Assembly (NCBI GenBank): GCA_026122225.1
Contig: JANEZZ010001870.1
Span: forward strand, 124,001-188,000
Origin: Heloderma charlesbogerti
Taxonomy: Eukaryota; Chordata; Lepidosauria; Squamata; Helodermatidae
DNA length: 64,000 nucleotides
Direction: 5' to 3'
Shown here one piece after another: positions 46,318 to 58,370 of the stretch. The notes below the pieces were generated by a model, which saw only the letters and a program-made list of their open reading frames with translations, made no database searches and was not told the origin of the DNA. The position numbers were made by a program, and so were the translations under genes. Every line of letters begins with the position of its first letter. Positions within the stretch are counted from its first letter, which is position 1.

Positions 46318-49240
46318 GTGAGATGGGCTGTCTTGTGATACTGGCAGGGGATGGGAGTGGGGGGCTTCTTGGCCAGAGTGGTGGTGACTCTGGAGTTCTT
46401 TGCAGCCCCCCACCACACGCACATTCCTCAAGGTGCTCAGACAGTTCCCTGTGGCTGCTGATGCATCCCTGAAATGAAGCTCCAAAGGGGGTCACAAACA
46501 GAAACAGATTTTCTGGGCCAGCTGGTGGACCTTGATGAGCGCACTTTGGTTTGGGGCTGTGCTGTTCTCAGAGGGCTGTTAAGGACTGGCCCTTTGTGTC
46601 CACACAATATTGCCTTCGAAGGAACCATCCTACCCTTAAAACAGACACCGTGATTGCCCATCCCAGATCCCTACAGTTACAGAGCTGTGGCAATGCTATT
46701 CCCCCCGCCCCCGCAGTGGCAAAGCAGGAAGCCCGAGAATAGCTGCCTCCACCCAAGACAGCATGGCAGCTCCAGTGGCACTCCTGGGCTGCCCCTGGCA
46801 ACTGTACTGACACCTGCTGATCATAAAGCCACGCCCCAGGGAGACCCCCCCCCCCATGGCCGTGCACAGAGCAATGGCACGACCACCAGCACATGCGTGC
46901 TGCCAGGAAGAGCCCATGTTGCCGCCTTGGCCGCCTTTCAGAATTCATGAACAATGGGAGCGTGCCCCCAGCATACACCCCTGCCTTGAAACCTGTGTGC
47001 AAGATGCCAGCAAGGGTCCCCAGGTATGGTGGACTTACCCTAACCTTGCTACTGATGTGCTTTTTAGGAGTGCAATACACAAAGGGGAGGAAAGAGAAGA
47101 CACAACACAGCCCCCATGCAGCTCCCTGGGCAGGAGGCCTACAAAGAGCATACACAGCCCTCCTGGGACAAAGGTTCAAGTCAAGGAGGGAAAGTCCCTT
47201 TTGGCAAGTCAGCAAGGGGTGAAGACAGATCCCTAAAAAAGAGCAGCAAGCACACACAGAGAGCAGAAGCCTTCCATGGTTCACTGCCCTGGGCCCAGGA
47301 GAAGCACCCCTGGTCAATGGCCTCCTCCTCCGCCCTGGCAGCAGGCCCACCCTGCTTGGGCAGCCAGAGCGGGCCCAGGGAAGGGGGTGGCCCGGGAAGG
47401 CTGACCCTGCACCTGCCAGGCTCCCTCACGAGCCCCGTCTGGCGGCCGGGTGAAGCCTGCCAGGCTGGGGGAGGGGGGCCCCGATCTGCCGCTCCCCGTA
47501 GCGACGCAGCACCGTGGCGAAGCCCAAGCCTTTGCTGAGCCCGCCTGGGATGGAGCCCATCCTGGGAGGAAAAGGCCCATGTGTGCCCCGGGAGGGCTCC
47601 CCGGGAGGGCTCCTGTGCCTTGGACAGCGGCCCAGCAGGCAGCAGGGCAGGGGCACAGTGTCCCTAGTGGCCCTGCTCCATGCGAGGAACAGCTTCGCCT
47701 GTTGCAGAGCTGTCTGCTGTGGCGCTTGCCTGGAATGAGTAGGGTGGCCATCCCACGGAGGGAGCTTCCTGGTGACTTCTGCTGGTCCTGGGGTGGGCCC
47801 TCTCCTGGCCTGCACAGAACGGGGTGGGGGATGGATCTTTTATCTGAGGGGGAGAGGCCTGCGGGAGCCAAGAGAACAACGCGCAGTGGTCAGCAGCCGC
47901 AGCACAGTGTGCTGGGACGGGGAGTCGCGGTGGGTGCTTGTGCGGAGGCGAGGGAATGTTGGCGCCCCCCGGGTGTCCCGCAGTACCGTTGCGGGAGACC
48001 CTGCGCGTGTTCTGCTCCGTGCATCTAGGCTGCGATCTTGCAAGGCAAAGCACCCGTGCGGCTTGGCCAGCGGTGGCCATGGCTGGAGTGGCCAGCCTTT
48101 GCAAGCAGAGATGGGGGGCTCCCGTGAGCATGGGGGGCACTGCTTCGCACTGGGAGGAGGAGGAGTGGCACAGGAGCGCAGGTCAGGCAGCAGCAGTTCT
48201 GTGTTGCACGGCCTGTGCTCCCCCTCCCCTTGCTTGCCCGGGGGATGCTGTTTCCTGGTGCCCTGCGCTGGGCGTTTGCGTCTGGAGCCCCAGACAAGGC
48301 AGTGTTAAGGCTCTTGGCAGAGGAGTAACGGCAGTCTGCTGGCAGCCGGACGAGACCGGCTGCTTTGTGCAAAGTGCCCCCTTGCACGAAGTGCTCCCCC
48401 AGGTGCCATTTCTCCACCTTTACCAGGGGGAGCACCGAGTGGGCACCCCGCATAATGTGACTCGTGGTCTTGTTGTGTGGGTTTACTCGTGCTGGCGGTG
48501 GCGTGCTGTGATTGAGTCTTGGCTTACCCCAAGGATGGGGGGCCTTTTCCAGCCCAAGGGCTGGATTCCATTTCGGAGAAGGTATTGGAGTCCCCATCTC
48601 AAGGCTGGGCAGGTCCAGAGGCAACAGGGACGGGGGTCCCCCATGCAAAGGGCCCCAGCCTATTGTAGCGTAATGTTTTTATTCCATTAACTCAGCCTTA
48701 GGAGAGGTGTTTCCATGTTTGAGAATGGGGGAAAAACACGGAAATGCTGGGAAACCAGCAAAGGATCAGAAGTTGGGGAGAGGGGGCGGGGGCAAGGTAA
48801 GGGGGGGGGTCATCTGAGGACGCCTGGCAGGCTGGATTTGCCCCCTGCCCCGGGACTGAGGCTCTCCATTCCTGGGCTGTGCCCTGTCTGCTGCTCTGCT
48901 GTGCCAACATGGGCGAGGCAGAAGATGCTGGCCAGGGGGCTGCTTTTAATTCCCTCCCTCACATTGAAGTCCTTAAACCTGGTCTGGGGCTGGTGTCCAA
49001 CTTGGGCAGGGGTGTGGGAAGGATTAGGCTTCACTGTCTGCACGCTCCCCCCCCCACATTCCCACCCCATTTTCTCCCACTCCTCCAGCAGAGTTTCCCA
49101 CTGGCGTGCTGGGGGCATTCTCCTGGTGTAAATGTCACACTGGTAGCAGATTCCAAGATCCGCCTCCTGGTGAGACTTCTGCCACATCTTAAGGCCCTTC
49201 AGCCAGCGAATTATGGATTGGATCAAAAATGGTTGATTTA
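46318..49240. other. PPIP5K1 intron 14, proximal part
   Basis: GC-rich sequence without a recognised exon or repeat. Long minus-strand frames (47314-47871, 46568-47350) are not matched to any family. Poly-C/poly-G runs at 46848-46855 and 48801-48810. Confidence 0.4.
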
Positions 49241-49510
49241 GATCAGCAATTTAAATCAAGTTTCCTATTGAAACTTTTTCATATTTTTCCTGAACAGTGG
49301 TTCAAATCTGACCAAGAAACCATGTTAATTAACAGCTAAATGGAGTATTATTTAGACTTCCATTCTCACAAGCAGGCTTTGCATCTCTTTGTCTCCCTGT
49401 ATACAGTATATTTTGCATGCTTTCCTTTTTACCTTTAGAGGGAATGTCTTTAAAATATTCTCATGAAGGGTCTTCCTTATGATTTGCATCCATGAAAGTT
49501 TGAGGTAACA

Positions 49511-49598
49511 GCACAGTCCTATACATATCTCCCCAGAAATAAGTTCCATTGAGTTCACTGGGGCTTACTCCCAGGTAAGTAGGCATAGGATTGCAGCC
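49511..49598. mobile_element. Short palindromic MITE
   Basis: Ends CAGTCCTATACAT and ATAGGATTGCAGCC are inverted copies, and the middle (AAGTTCCATTGAGTTCA / CTGGGGCTTACTCCCAGG) folds back on itself. This short palindromic type is common in squamates. Confidence 0.6.
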
Positions 49599-50194
49599 TT
49601 AGTATGAGGAGATGGACATGGGAAAATTTTGTCTTCTTTTTTTCTTTCCAGTGTCGCTCCTTTCTGCTTCACTCTGTCTTGGCCCACTGCTCTCACAAAA
49701 AAACCCAAATAGCAAACATAAACAAAATGCCCATGACGACTAATAGGTCAAAGCAAGGTTTGATAGTTACTGATAGTGCCGAAAAAAATCCAGTTTAGTT
49801 TTTTTTTTTAAGCATCTGTTTTTGTCCACCCTACTGTAATGTCTTTCTGTCTTAACTGACTCCCCTGCCTTGCTTAGCCTAACTCCACCACCACATAAGC
49901 ACAGAACCACGATCCTGTCTAGCCCACGTCTTTGTGCATGTGACTTCAGTCAGAGAGACCGGAAGCCCGGCACTGTCCAGAAGGCGGGGCTGGCAGCCAG
50001 GCCGGGGAGAGCCATTTTCAAGAGGGGAAAAACGGCAATGCATGCCCAAGTTTGATGGGTAGGCGACTTCCTTTTACGAGACCGTAAGTCCAGGGTTAAG
50101 CATGTTTATGATGAGGTTTAATTGTAATGATGCTGTTTTTTTAAGTAGGAGACATTTAGTATTTTGTTTATGGTGTTTAAAAAAACAATAATTT

Positions 50195-50590
50195 AGGGCG
50201 CAATCCTATGGCCACTAAACAGCATCTAGACAGCCATAGGATTTGTCGGTTCCTAGAAACCTGGCTCCCAGCCCCCGCCCCCGCTGCCTTGTAGGAGGCA
50301 CAGGTCGCCCCCGGCTCCATGCTCGTAAGAGCAGTGCAGAGTGGCCAAAGAGGGGGCGTTCCTGGGGGCGGGGCAGGGAGGGCACCAAGGAAGCGCCATT
50401 ATAATGCTTCCTATGTGCCGTCTGGCCTCCCCCCCTGCTCCAACATGCCAAAATCGGCTGTCTAGCCACAAATGCAGGGTGGACAGAGTGTGGTGGAGAA
50501 GATCCCCTCCATGCTATGCTTGCCCTGCATTGCATAGTCAGCTGCTTCTGAGTTCAGAGGTAGCTGACTATCCCCATAGGATTACACCCT
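50195..50590. mobile_element. TIR element (MITE), 396 bp
   Basis: Ends AGGGCGCAATCCTATGG and CCATAGGATTACACCCT are inverted repeats (14 of 17 matching). Flanks CAATAATTT and CAATTAATTT may be a target duplication with one indel. Confidence 0.6.
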
Positions 50591-50878
50591 CAATTAATTT
50601 TTATTTAAATCATCAATTTTTGTGCACCCTGGTTGGATGCAGATTTAGTTATACTCAGAGGAGACCCGTTTTTTTAAATCTATTTTTATTTTATTTTTAC
50701 AAATAAAATAAATACTACCAGCAATGTAATCAAAATCTTCAGTTTCCAACATTACAGTATTCTAAAAACAAGAAGCAAGGGAGGATAGCAAAAGAAGAAA
50801 GAGAAAAAAAGAAAAAGAAAAAACAGAATTATATTAAACTTCAATAAGAACAAATCAAGTATCCAAACAATCTTATAG

Positions 50879-52386
50879 TGTTGCAGAACTCAGAGTCAGA
50901 GAGACCACGGAGTGAAGGAAAAAGAGTTTTTCTTTATTTAACGCGCGGGCTTAAGGCTGGAATCATTTCCAAAGAGCCAAAAGCCCCGATTTACATCAGC
51001 AGATTGTTTTTATAGAGATTGTGACACATATGAAACGGCTCCTCCTCTCCCTCCCGTGTGGGGTTGCAGCCCTCAACATTTCTTCTCCTAGCACCATTGT
51101 TTATAATACAAGATATGGGTTATAGGGTAGCCATGATAAGCAGAGAACAGCAGAGAACATGATATACATATCACTATGACCTTAGTGTCACAACAAACTG
51201 TGGCAAATTCTTAAAGTGATGGGAGTACCAGACCACCTTACCTGTCTCCTGAGAAACCTGTACGAGGGTCAAGAAGCAACAGTAAGAACCACACATGGAA
51301 CAACCGATTGGTTCAAAATTGGGAAAGGAGTACGACAAGGCTGCATATTGTCACCCTGCTTATTTAACTTATATGCAGAGTACATCATGAGAAATGCCGG
51401 GTTGGATGAATCAGAGGTCGGAATTAAGATTGCTGGGAGAATTATCAACAACCTCCGATACGCAGACGATACCACCCTAATGGCAGAAAGCGAAGAGGAT
51501 CTAAAGAGCCTCTTGTTGAAGGTGAAAGAGGAGAGTGCAAAAGCTGGTTTGAAACTCAGCATTAAAAAAACGAAGATCATGGCATCTGGCCCCATCACTT
51601 CCTGGCATATAGAAGGGGAAGAAATGGAAGCAGTGACAGATTTTACTTTCTTGGGCTCCAAGATCACCGCAGACGGTGACTGTAGCCATGAAATTAAAAG
51701 ACGCTTGCTCCTTGGGAGGAAAGCTATGGCCAACCTAGACAGCATAGTAAGAAGCAGAGACATCACCTTGCCGACAAAGGTCCGTCTAATCAAAGCTATG
51801 GTTTTCCCAGTAGTAATGTATGGCTGTGAGAGCTGGACTATAAGGAAGGCTGAGCGCCGAAGAATTGATGCTTTCGAACTGTGGTGCTGGAGAAGACTCT
51901 TACGAGTCCCCTGGACTGCAAGGAGGTCAAATCAGTCCATCCTAAAGGAAATCAACCCTGAGTGCTCATTGGAAGGACAGATAATGAAGCTGAAGCTCCA
52001 ATATTTTGGCCACGTAATGCGAAGAGAAAACTCCCTGGAAAAGACCCTGATGCTGGGAAAGACTGAAGGCAAAAGGAGAAGAGGACGGCAGAGGATGAGA
52101 TGGCTAGATAGCATCACGAATGCAATGAATATGAACTTGAGCACACTCCGGGAGAGAACGCAGGACAGGAAGGCCTGGCGTGCTATGGTCCATGGGGTCA
52201 CGAAGAGTCGGACACGACTGAACGACTGAACAACAACAAATGACCTTAGTCTTTGTTGACATGATAAGAAATTCCTGTGTCTCGTCAGCTTACAAACATA
52301 TATTTCAGAGAGCAAGAGCTCAGCAAGAACATGAAGCATGAGACTGCATGAGGCTACTTAGTCTGACCCCCGATATGGCTGCTACA
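50879..52386 (-). repeat. ERV 3' LTR, interrupted by BovB
   Basis: LTR halves 50879-51186 and 52240-52386 match 57537-57976. It differs by small substitutions and indels (for example CTCAGAG versus CTAGAG near the left end). The BovB at 51187-52239 splits it. Confidence 0.9.
51187..52239 (+). mobile_element. BovB, 5'-truncated, in the ERV LTR
   Basis: 1053 bp flanked by the perfect 11-bp duplication ATGACCTTAGT (51176-51186 and 52240-52250), ending in a CAACAACAA-type tail. It carries an unbroken 337-codon frame of the reverse transcriptase second half (51216-52229) with RYADDTTLM intact and the C-terminal WTIRKAERRRIDAFELWCWR block. It looks like one of the youngest insertions here. Confidence 0.92.
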
Positions 52387-52396
52387 TTCCCCCCTT
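52387..52396 (-). other. ERV polypurine tract
   Basis: Minus strand AAGGGGGGAA abuts the TGTAGC start of the 3' LTR, the expected plus-strand primer position. It fixes the orientation and the LTR boundary. Confidence 0.85.
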
Positions 52397-52491
52397 AAAT
52401 GCATAATTTCATTACAGTTATAGCATTTCTGATAAGTGAATGCTCATAATAGTCTGCAAAGCACCATACAAAACTTTTCATAACATACATA

Positions 52492-53481
52492 TCACTTAAC
52501 CTCCTGTTGGGCTATTAGAGCATAGCGGGCAGCTGTTTTTGTGGCTGAGGCAGTAAACAGATTGTTTAAGCAAAGCATAAACCAGGGAGTGCAGAAACAT
52601 AACAGCACCCCTACTAATACCACTGGTAAGATCAGAACAAATAATGCTTTGAGCCAGCTAAGATCTGGAAGCCAAGAGGTTAACCAGTCGAGCCTATCAT
52701 GTTGTCCTATTGTTATGTCAGCCACTATATGGTGCAGATTGTTGATCTGTCTACAGCATTACTATTATCAGTTAAATTAAAACAGCAAAGCTTTTGGTGC
52801 GTCTCACAACCCAGATGATGAAGGAGGAAGAGGTAATCTATACCAGCTCGATTTTTTTAGAACAGCACCTCTTAGATCACGCAACTCTTTATTTAGTAAT
52901 GACAATGCTCGTGAGGTGGCATTTATGCTCTTAGCTAAGCTGCAAGCTAACTGGTTGATTTCCAGACCATCAGCCAAGGCTAGACCTGGAACTCCAACTA
53001 ACGATACTGCCAGTGCCAATTTGTCTGAGTCAGAGTATAGCTGTAGGTGGCTATTACAATTTTCAGTTAGTTGGAGTGCTCTAGGCTGCCGTCGATGGAT
53101 TTTCTCTGGCCACGGGGGAAGAATTGGCACCAGGCAACAGAAGAATTGGCACCAAAGGCAACGTGGGTGGTTATCAGACAAGTTGGCTGGAATGAATGAC
53201 CAGGTACGGGAACCACAGGTTCAAAACCATCCTTGAGGCAGAAGTATATGTGCATAATTAAAAGATATGTTTTGAATTTCATTACAGTGGAAGAGGGGGC
53301 TAGGGATAGCTTTACATTTTCCAGAAGATTTTTGACCATTAATCATTCGTGCACACGTGGCATTTGTTCCAGCTACGATGGGAGTATGTAGAGTGAACTC
53401 TGTAGGGGGTAAGATTTTTGTAACTATGCCCCAGTCAGAATTTTGGGAATAAGTCAAGTTTATATTAAAATTGCTTAACAT
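52492..53481 (-). pseudogene. ERV env, frame-broken, 5'-truncated
   Basis: Three overlapping frames. 53221-53481 holds a surface-subunit remnant with N-glycosylation sites. 52804-53181 holds a hydrophobic fusion-peptide-like stretch and a heptad region. 52492-52725 holds the membrane anchor and a short tail. A CX6CC arrangement (52782-52808) is present but out of frame with both neighbours. Most of the surface subunit is absent. Not able to encode a functional envelope. Confidence 0.75.
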
Positions 53482-54191
53482 TGTCTCGTTTTGAATTTTT
53501 TTCAGGATGCTTACAGACAGGTATTAGGCAAGAGCTAATAAGCCTGTTTGCAGGTATATCCCTTGGTAAACAAAAATGTTTTACTCCAGTGATGTTAGCT
53601 AAGTGAAGCCAGTAATTATCAGCGAATCGCTGGGACAGATTTCCCTCTCTAGGGGCAGACCCCCCCTTTTCGCACCTTATTAAGGAGACACAACACTACT
53701 AACACTACAACACGCATGTTTGATCTTCTTTGGGATCTGACTGTACGCTGGGCAGCTATTCACCTGGCAAGCTGCAGTAGGGTCTAGTCCCCTTCTTCAA
53801 TTTTCCCCAGCTGCAGGTCTGACCGTACGCAGGGTGGACAGTCTCCCGGTGTGCCCACAGTAAGGTCTAGCCTGAGTCTTCTTACTGCCTTTTCAGAATA
53901 ATTTTTAAAGGATTTTCAGCTACAGTCCACTTTCCTTTTTGCTTTTTTGACTCGTGTCCAATGTATCCAGGGTTTAACTCCAGCTACTTTTATAGCTGTG
54001 GGGGTGGAAAGTATGACAGTTTTTGGTCCTCTCCATCTGGGAGTCAAAGGGTCATTTTTCTACTTTTTGACCCATACTTTATCTCTTGGTTGGAAGGGAT
54101 GAACTTCTGTGATGGGAATGGCTTATTTTCTAAGACAAAGCGACGCTGGGCTTGAAGAACTTTGCCCAGTGTTTGGACTTCTTGTTTAAGG

Positions 54192-54670
54192 CTAACGTTT
54201 GCTTGCTGTTGATGCCGCTCCAGTGTCAATCATGAAGTCAATGTCACGGCCCCTCTCAAGCTGTCTTCTGTCTTGCCCGTTCTGGCTCCTTTGGTTTTCT
54301 CCTTTGTGTATTTGATTTATTTTATTTGGGCATTCATGCCACCAATGACCATCTTGTCCACACCGGGCACACTGGTTCTTTCTTAAGAATCCTCTATTTC
54401 TGCTGGGTCTTCTTTCATTTTTCTTCGTCCACGTCTTCTTGGGCCTCTGGGTCGAGGGGGGTATACTGGCGATAGGCATCTAAAAGACGCTCCAAGTACG
54501 CTCTGGGGCCTCGGTGGCACCTTGCAGCACTTTAGACACTTTGGTCATATTAACTGACTTCTTTATACCTGCCTTTACAGCTTCTAACAGCAGGGTTTGA
54601 TACTGGGTGAGGCGCTCTAGCCCCACTTGTGTTTTGGGATTCCAGCGAGGGGGGGATTTACTTAAAAGGA
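54192..54670 (-). pseudogene. ERV gag end and protease start, fragment
   Basis: From right to left: the end of capsid with a major-homology-like segment (about 54480-54650, in another frame), then nucleocapsid with one CX2CX4HX4C zinc knuckle at 54330-54371, then the protease DTGA active site at 54216-54227. The frame then runs abruptly into sequence that fits, in another frame, the C-terminal end of integrase (to about 53930). The 5' part of gag is not recognised. A frameshift separates capsid and nucleocapsid. Confidence 0.75.
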
Positions 54671-57514
54671 GACTTTATTGGGTAACTTACAGCACACAGG
54701 CGTACTTAATGGTTGGATCAGACAGCTTCTCTGAACCATGAGCTATTGGGCTAAATAGGTTTTATGCCATACATGTTACCCATGAGGCAGCACAACACTA
54801 GCAAGCATTTTCAGCATAGGCTAGAAGTGTTTGGTTCTCAGGCACAGCTTCCTGTAAACAAACTTCGCTTCTCAAAGTGCTTGATAACACTTTTACTCAT
54901 TAGTATGGGAAGAGAAATCTCTCTTTCTTTCTTTTGCTTTCTTTTTCTTGCTGATCTGCCTGTATTGCAGATCATGTTTCAAACTTTTTACATAAAACTC
55001 TCCTCTCTGTGCACCAGCCTTGTCTCTTCATTTGTCTTTTTCAAGTTAAACTCACTTACTTAAACCTTTCTGCCCTACACTAGTCCCAGTGACACACATT
55101 TGGGATAGGCTCTTCTTTTCCTTCTAGTTACATTTTTTCATCTTAAAGAACTATTACATTATTGTGGCTACTTTACCCCAGGTAATAAGCTCCAGGCACA
55201 ATCAGCTGCTTTTAATTTACCCTGGGGGCAACTATGGCCATGCTTCTTCTTTACAAATGTTTCTCTTTGCCTCTTGCCTCCTCTTTCTTCTCCCCCCCCT
55301 TCTCTATCTGTCTGCCACTTTCTCTATTTCTCTGTCTTTTCTACTTGTCTTTGTCTTTCTCTACTTGTCTTTCATTGGGAACCACACTCAGTATCATTTG
55401 GAGTTGCAACTAACACTAATCTGCAAATATCACATATATTTTATGATATCTAAGAAATCATAAAATATACACAACAAACTTTTTTTGCAATTTAACACAG
55501 TGAATGGAAAACACTTTTTGCATGGTAAGGCATGATGGAGCAGATCCAGCAATTGGGGGGGGGGAGCTCTTGGGGCTATCTATCACTAGACAAGCTAGCC
55601 AGGGATTTACAATATCACACACACACACACCCCTTTTTTCTTCTCTTCCCCTTCAACTTGGTACACGAAAGCAAAGCGCCGAAACTCAGGACGCTGGGGG
55701 GTGATGGGCATCGCCTTATACTTGCATTTTTCAGGCAGCCATTAATCTTCTTCGGGGAGGCGGTGGGGTGATTTGCAGGACTTCAAAGGCAAGCTTCTCA
55801 GTTTGTTCGTATTTGTAAATCCCAAGCTTAAAACAGGACACGATGAGGTACAGGGCAGCCAAATCTTTGCTTTGGCACGGGCAACAAATAACTCAGGTCA
55901 GCTTTCTTCACTGGCGTCTCAAACAGGAGAACAGTCTTAATTTAAAGTTGTAACATCACTGACAGCGTCAGCCAGCCAGCTACACAGATTTCATTGTTTT
56001 TTAAGACAGTTACTCCAATATCTTTTTTTCTTCTCAGTCAGGTTGGGTCTCCCAACTTATACAGTTTATTGCAGCTTCCAGGAGCATGGTAGTAGCGTGA
56101 TTTCGGCTTGGCCAGGAACATGCTGTCTGGTTTCTCGGTCTCTTTAGCACACACACTCAGGCAGTCTAACAGTGGACACTTAAATTAGTGAGATTTCTTC
56201 ATTGCAGGGAATCTCACGGCAAAAGCTTAACAGTTACGCTCTTCAGAAATCATATAGCTGATGGTCTACAGGCTCTATGAAATTCTAGGACAGTTCAAAG
56301 CTAAACACGGCTGCCTTGAAAGAGATCTTCATCGTGGTCTTTCTGCTTTATTCTGCCTTGGGACAGTCTTATGGCACACTTTCTACTTGAAGAGGGGTCT
56401 AGCCTGTGCCCTGGGGGCTGATTCTTCACCTTTATTCCGTTTTGCGCCTTTATCTTCTGGGTCTTCATTTTCAGTTTCCATTTCTTAGGGATTTTATTTC
56501 AATTAGGTGAGGTGATGATGTTGCACAACTCAGAACATTGTGGGCAATTCTCCTGCCCCCCCCCCCTCGGCGCGCTAGGCTAACAGCTACTTCTTCGGCC
56601 TCACACTCCCACGCTCCCACGCTTCATTAAAAGCCAGGCTGTCCTGCAACATTTCTCTAATTAACAGCCTCAGATCTTGTTCTTTTTTTTCTCTCAGCTC
56701 GACCTTGAGCTTTTTGCTGTCTCCTCTCTCTATTCTGAATCCTTTTTAAAAAAACTTTTGTCTTTTTTTTTTAACATACATCTCAAGGGGGTGCAAGTCT
56801 TGCTTCCCCCACCTCCCATAGCCTCCCTCCTAAGATGAAGACGGACACAAAGAGGGAAGGGGATTGGTCAGCGAGTAAGGGGTCTCGCTGACCGGCACAA
56901 GAGGAATTTTTACACCACGCACTTTGCTACTGGCCTGGGCACCCGGACAGTCAACGGTATGCAACAGAAACCGCAGTAGCCACTCATACAATCATCAATT
57001 TCACCACTTCATTCATATGTCCCTGCCACCCACTTCCCCACTTTTCCAGTACAGCGAAGCAGTTTCCTCAGCGCCTTGCTGAGTATTAGTTCCTGCTCGG
57101 GGGAGTGATCAAGTCCCCCCTCCACCCCCAATCGGGTGGGTCACCTTTTGTATACGTATACGAACACTGACCTTCTTCATAAGGCGGGGCCCTCTTTTTT
57201 TCTGCCCAGTGGCCTTTCTCCTAAAGGCGGGGCCCTCTTTTTACTCCATATACTTGCCTTTCTCCTGAAGGCTTCCAATGTGGGTTTCAACTTAATTGCA
57301 GCTGCAGTATGGGCAGGGCTCAAGTTCCTTCCTCCGCTTCCCAAGGTTCTCTTGCCGCTCACAGCCGTTCGGGCAGGCTCGGCGCAGGCTTTCTCCCGTT
57401 CACCCAACAAAAAGGTCAGTGGCGCCAAGAAAGGGAGGCATGCACCGAGCTCTCCCTCCCGGTGCGGCGATTAAGAGCAGGCAACTGCCACCTCTCTGTC
57501 TCAGAGCCTGCCAC
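54671..57514 (-). other. ERV leader and unrecognised internal sequence
   Basis: About 2.8 kb between primer site and capsid end. No recognisable matrix or capsid frame. Contains CT-rich tracts (55290-55370), an (AC)n run at 55616-55630 and a poly-C run near 56562. Probably a long leader plus deleted or replaced gag. Confidence 0.4.
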
Positions 57515-57532
57515 ATCTGAGTCACGGCACCA
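57515..57532 (-). other. ERV primer binding site, tRNA-His type
   Basis: Minus strand TGGTGCCGTGACTCAGAT, four bases from the 5' LTR edge. It matches the tRNA-His primer site known from HERV-H with one difference (A for G at position 15). Confidence 0.8.
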
Positions 57533-57536
57533 TTTA

Positions 57537-57976
57537 TGTTGCAGAACTAGAGTCAGAGAGACCACGGAGTGAAGGAAAAAGAGTTTTTCTTTATTTAACG
57601 CGCGGGCTTAAGGCTGGAATCATTTCCAAAGAGCCAAAAGCCCCAATTTACATCAGCAGATTGTTTTTATAGATATTGTGACACATAGGAAATGGCTCCT
57701 CTCCCTCCCGTGTGGGGTTGCAGTCTTCAACATTTCCTCTCTTAGCACCATTGTTTATAATACAAGAAATGGGTTATAGGGTAGCCATGATAAGCAGAGA
57801 ACAGCAGAGAACATGATATACATATCACTATGACCTTAGTCTTTGTTGACATGATAAGAAATTCCTGTGCCTCGTCAGCTTACAAACATATATTTCAGAG
57901 AGCAAGAGCTCAGCAAGAACATGAAGCATGAGACTGCATGAGGCTACTTAGTCTGACCCCCGATATGGCTGCTACA
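57537..57976 (-). repeat. ERV 5' LTR
   Basis: 440 bp, reading TGTAGC...GCAACA on the minus strand (TG...CA ends). A poly(A) signal AATAAA lies at 57590-57595 (reverse complement). Very similar to the other LTR once its BovB insertion is discounted. Confidence 0.9.
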
Positions 57977-58370
57977 TTAGTACAGAAATAAAAGCAAACA
58001 ATCCATTTCCATTAGCCATAAATTACTATTCAGTTAACATGTATTAATAAACATTAAAGGTTTAGCCAGCAAGGAACAGCAACAACAATAATCCTATAGT
58101 GATAGTAGTAATAATACTAATAAAAAGGGGGAAAAAGAGAAGTTTAAAAGAAAGACAAAAACAGGAACAAATCATTTGTATATTTTAAGTAGTATCATAT
58201 CTAAAAATATTTATATGTGTATTCACACACACACAAATATGCACTTTATTACAATATAACATAAAAAAGAGAAAGAAGAAAAAAAATAAGCCAACATTTA
58301 TCTTTGGCCTACTGCCTGACCACTTATCAGCTAAAACCCAAACAACACTTCAAAAAAACAGTAAAAATGG

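Larger units (their letters stand above)
50879..57976 (-). mobile_element. Endogenous retrovirus, gamma-like, pol-deleted
   Basis: A minus-strand provirus between two LTRs (3' LTR 50879-52386, 5' LTR 57537-57976), with primer site, polypurine tract, partial gag, traces of protease and integrase, and a damaged env. Gag zinc knuckle, the env CX6CC arrangement and a tRNA-His primer site point to a class I (gamma-like) ERV. Most of pol is gone. Flanks ATAG/TTAG may be a degraded 4-bp target duplication. It cannot produce virus. Confidence 0.85.

Noticed and set aside
46568..47350. 260-codon minus-strand frame
   Set aside because: No recognisable motif order; Cys/Gly-rich low-complexity parts. 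Probably chance.
47314..47871. Minus-strand frame containing GLGFATVLRRYGERQIG
   Set aside because: A short stretch looks protein-like, but the flanks are composition-biased and I see no splice structure or known family.
51269..51793. 174-codon antisense frame over the BovB (also 60636-61160 and 11021-11440)
   Set aside because: It is the antisense shadow of the reverse transcriptase, repeated in each BovB copy.
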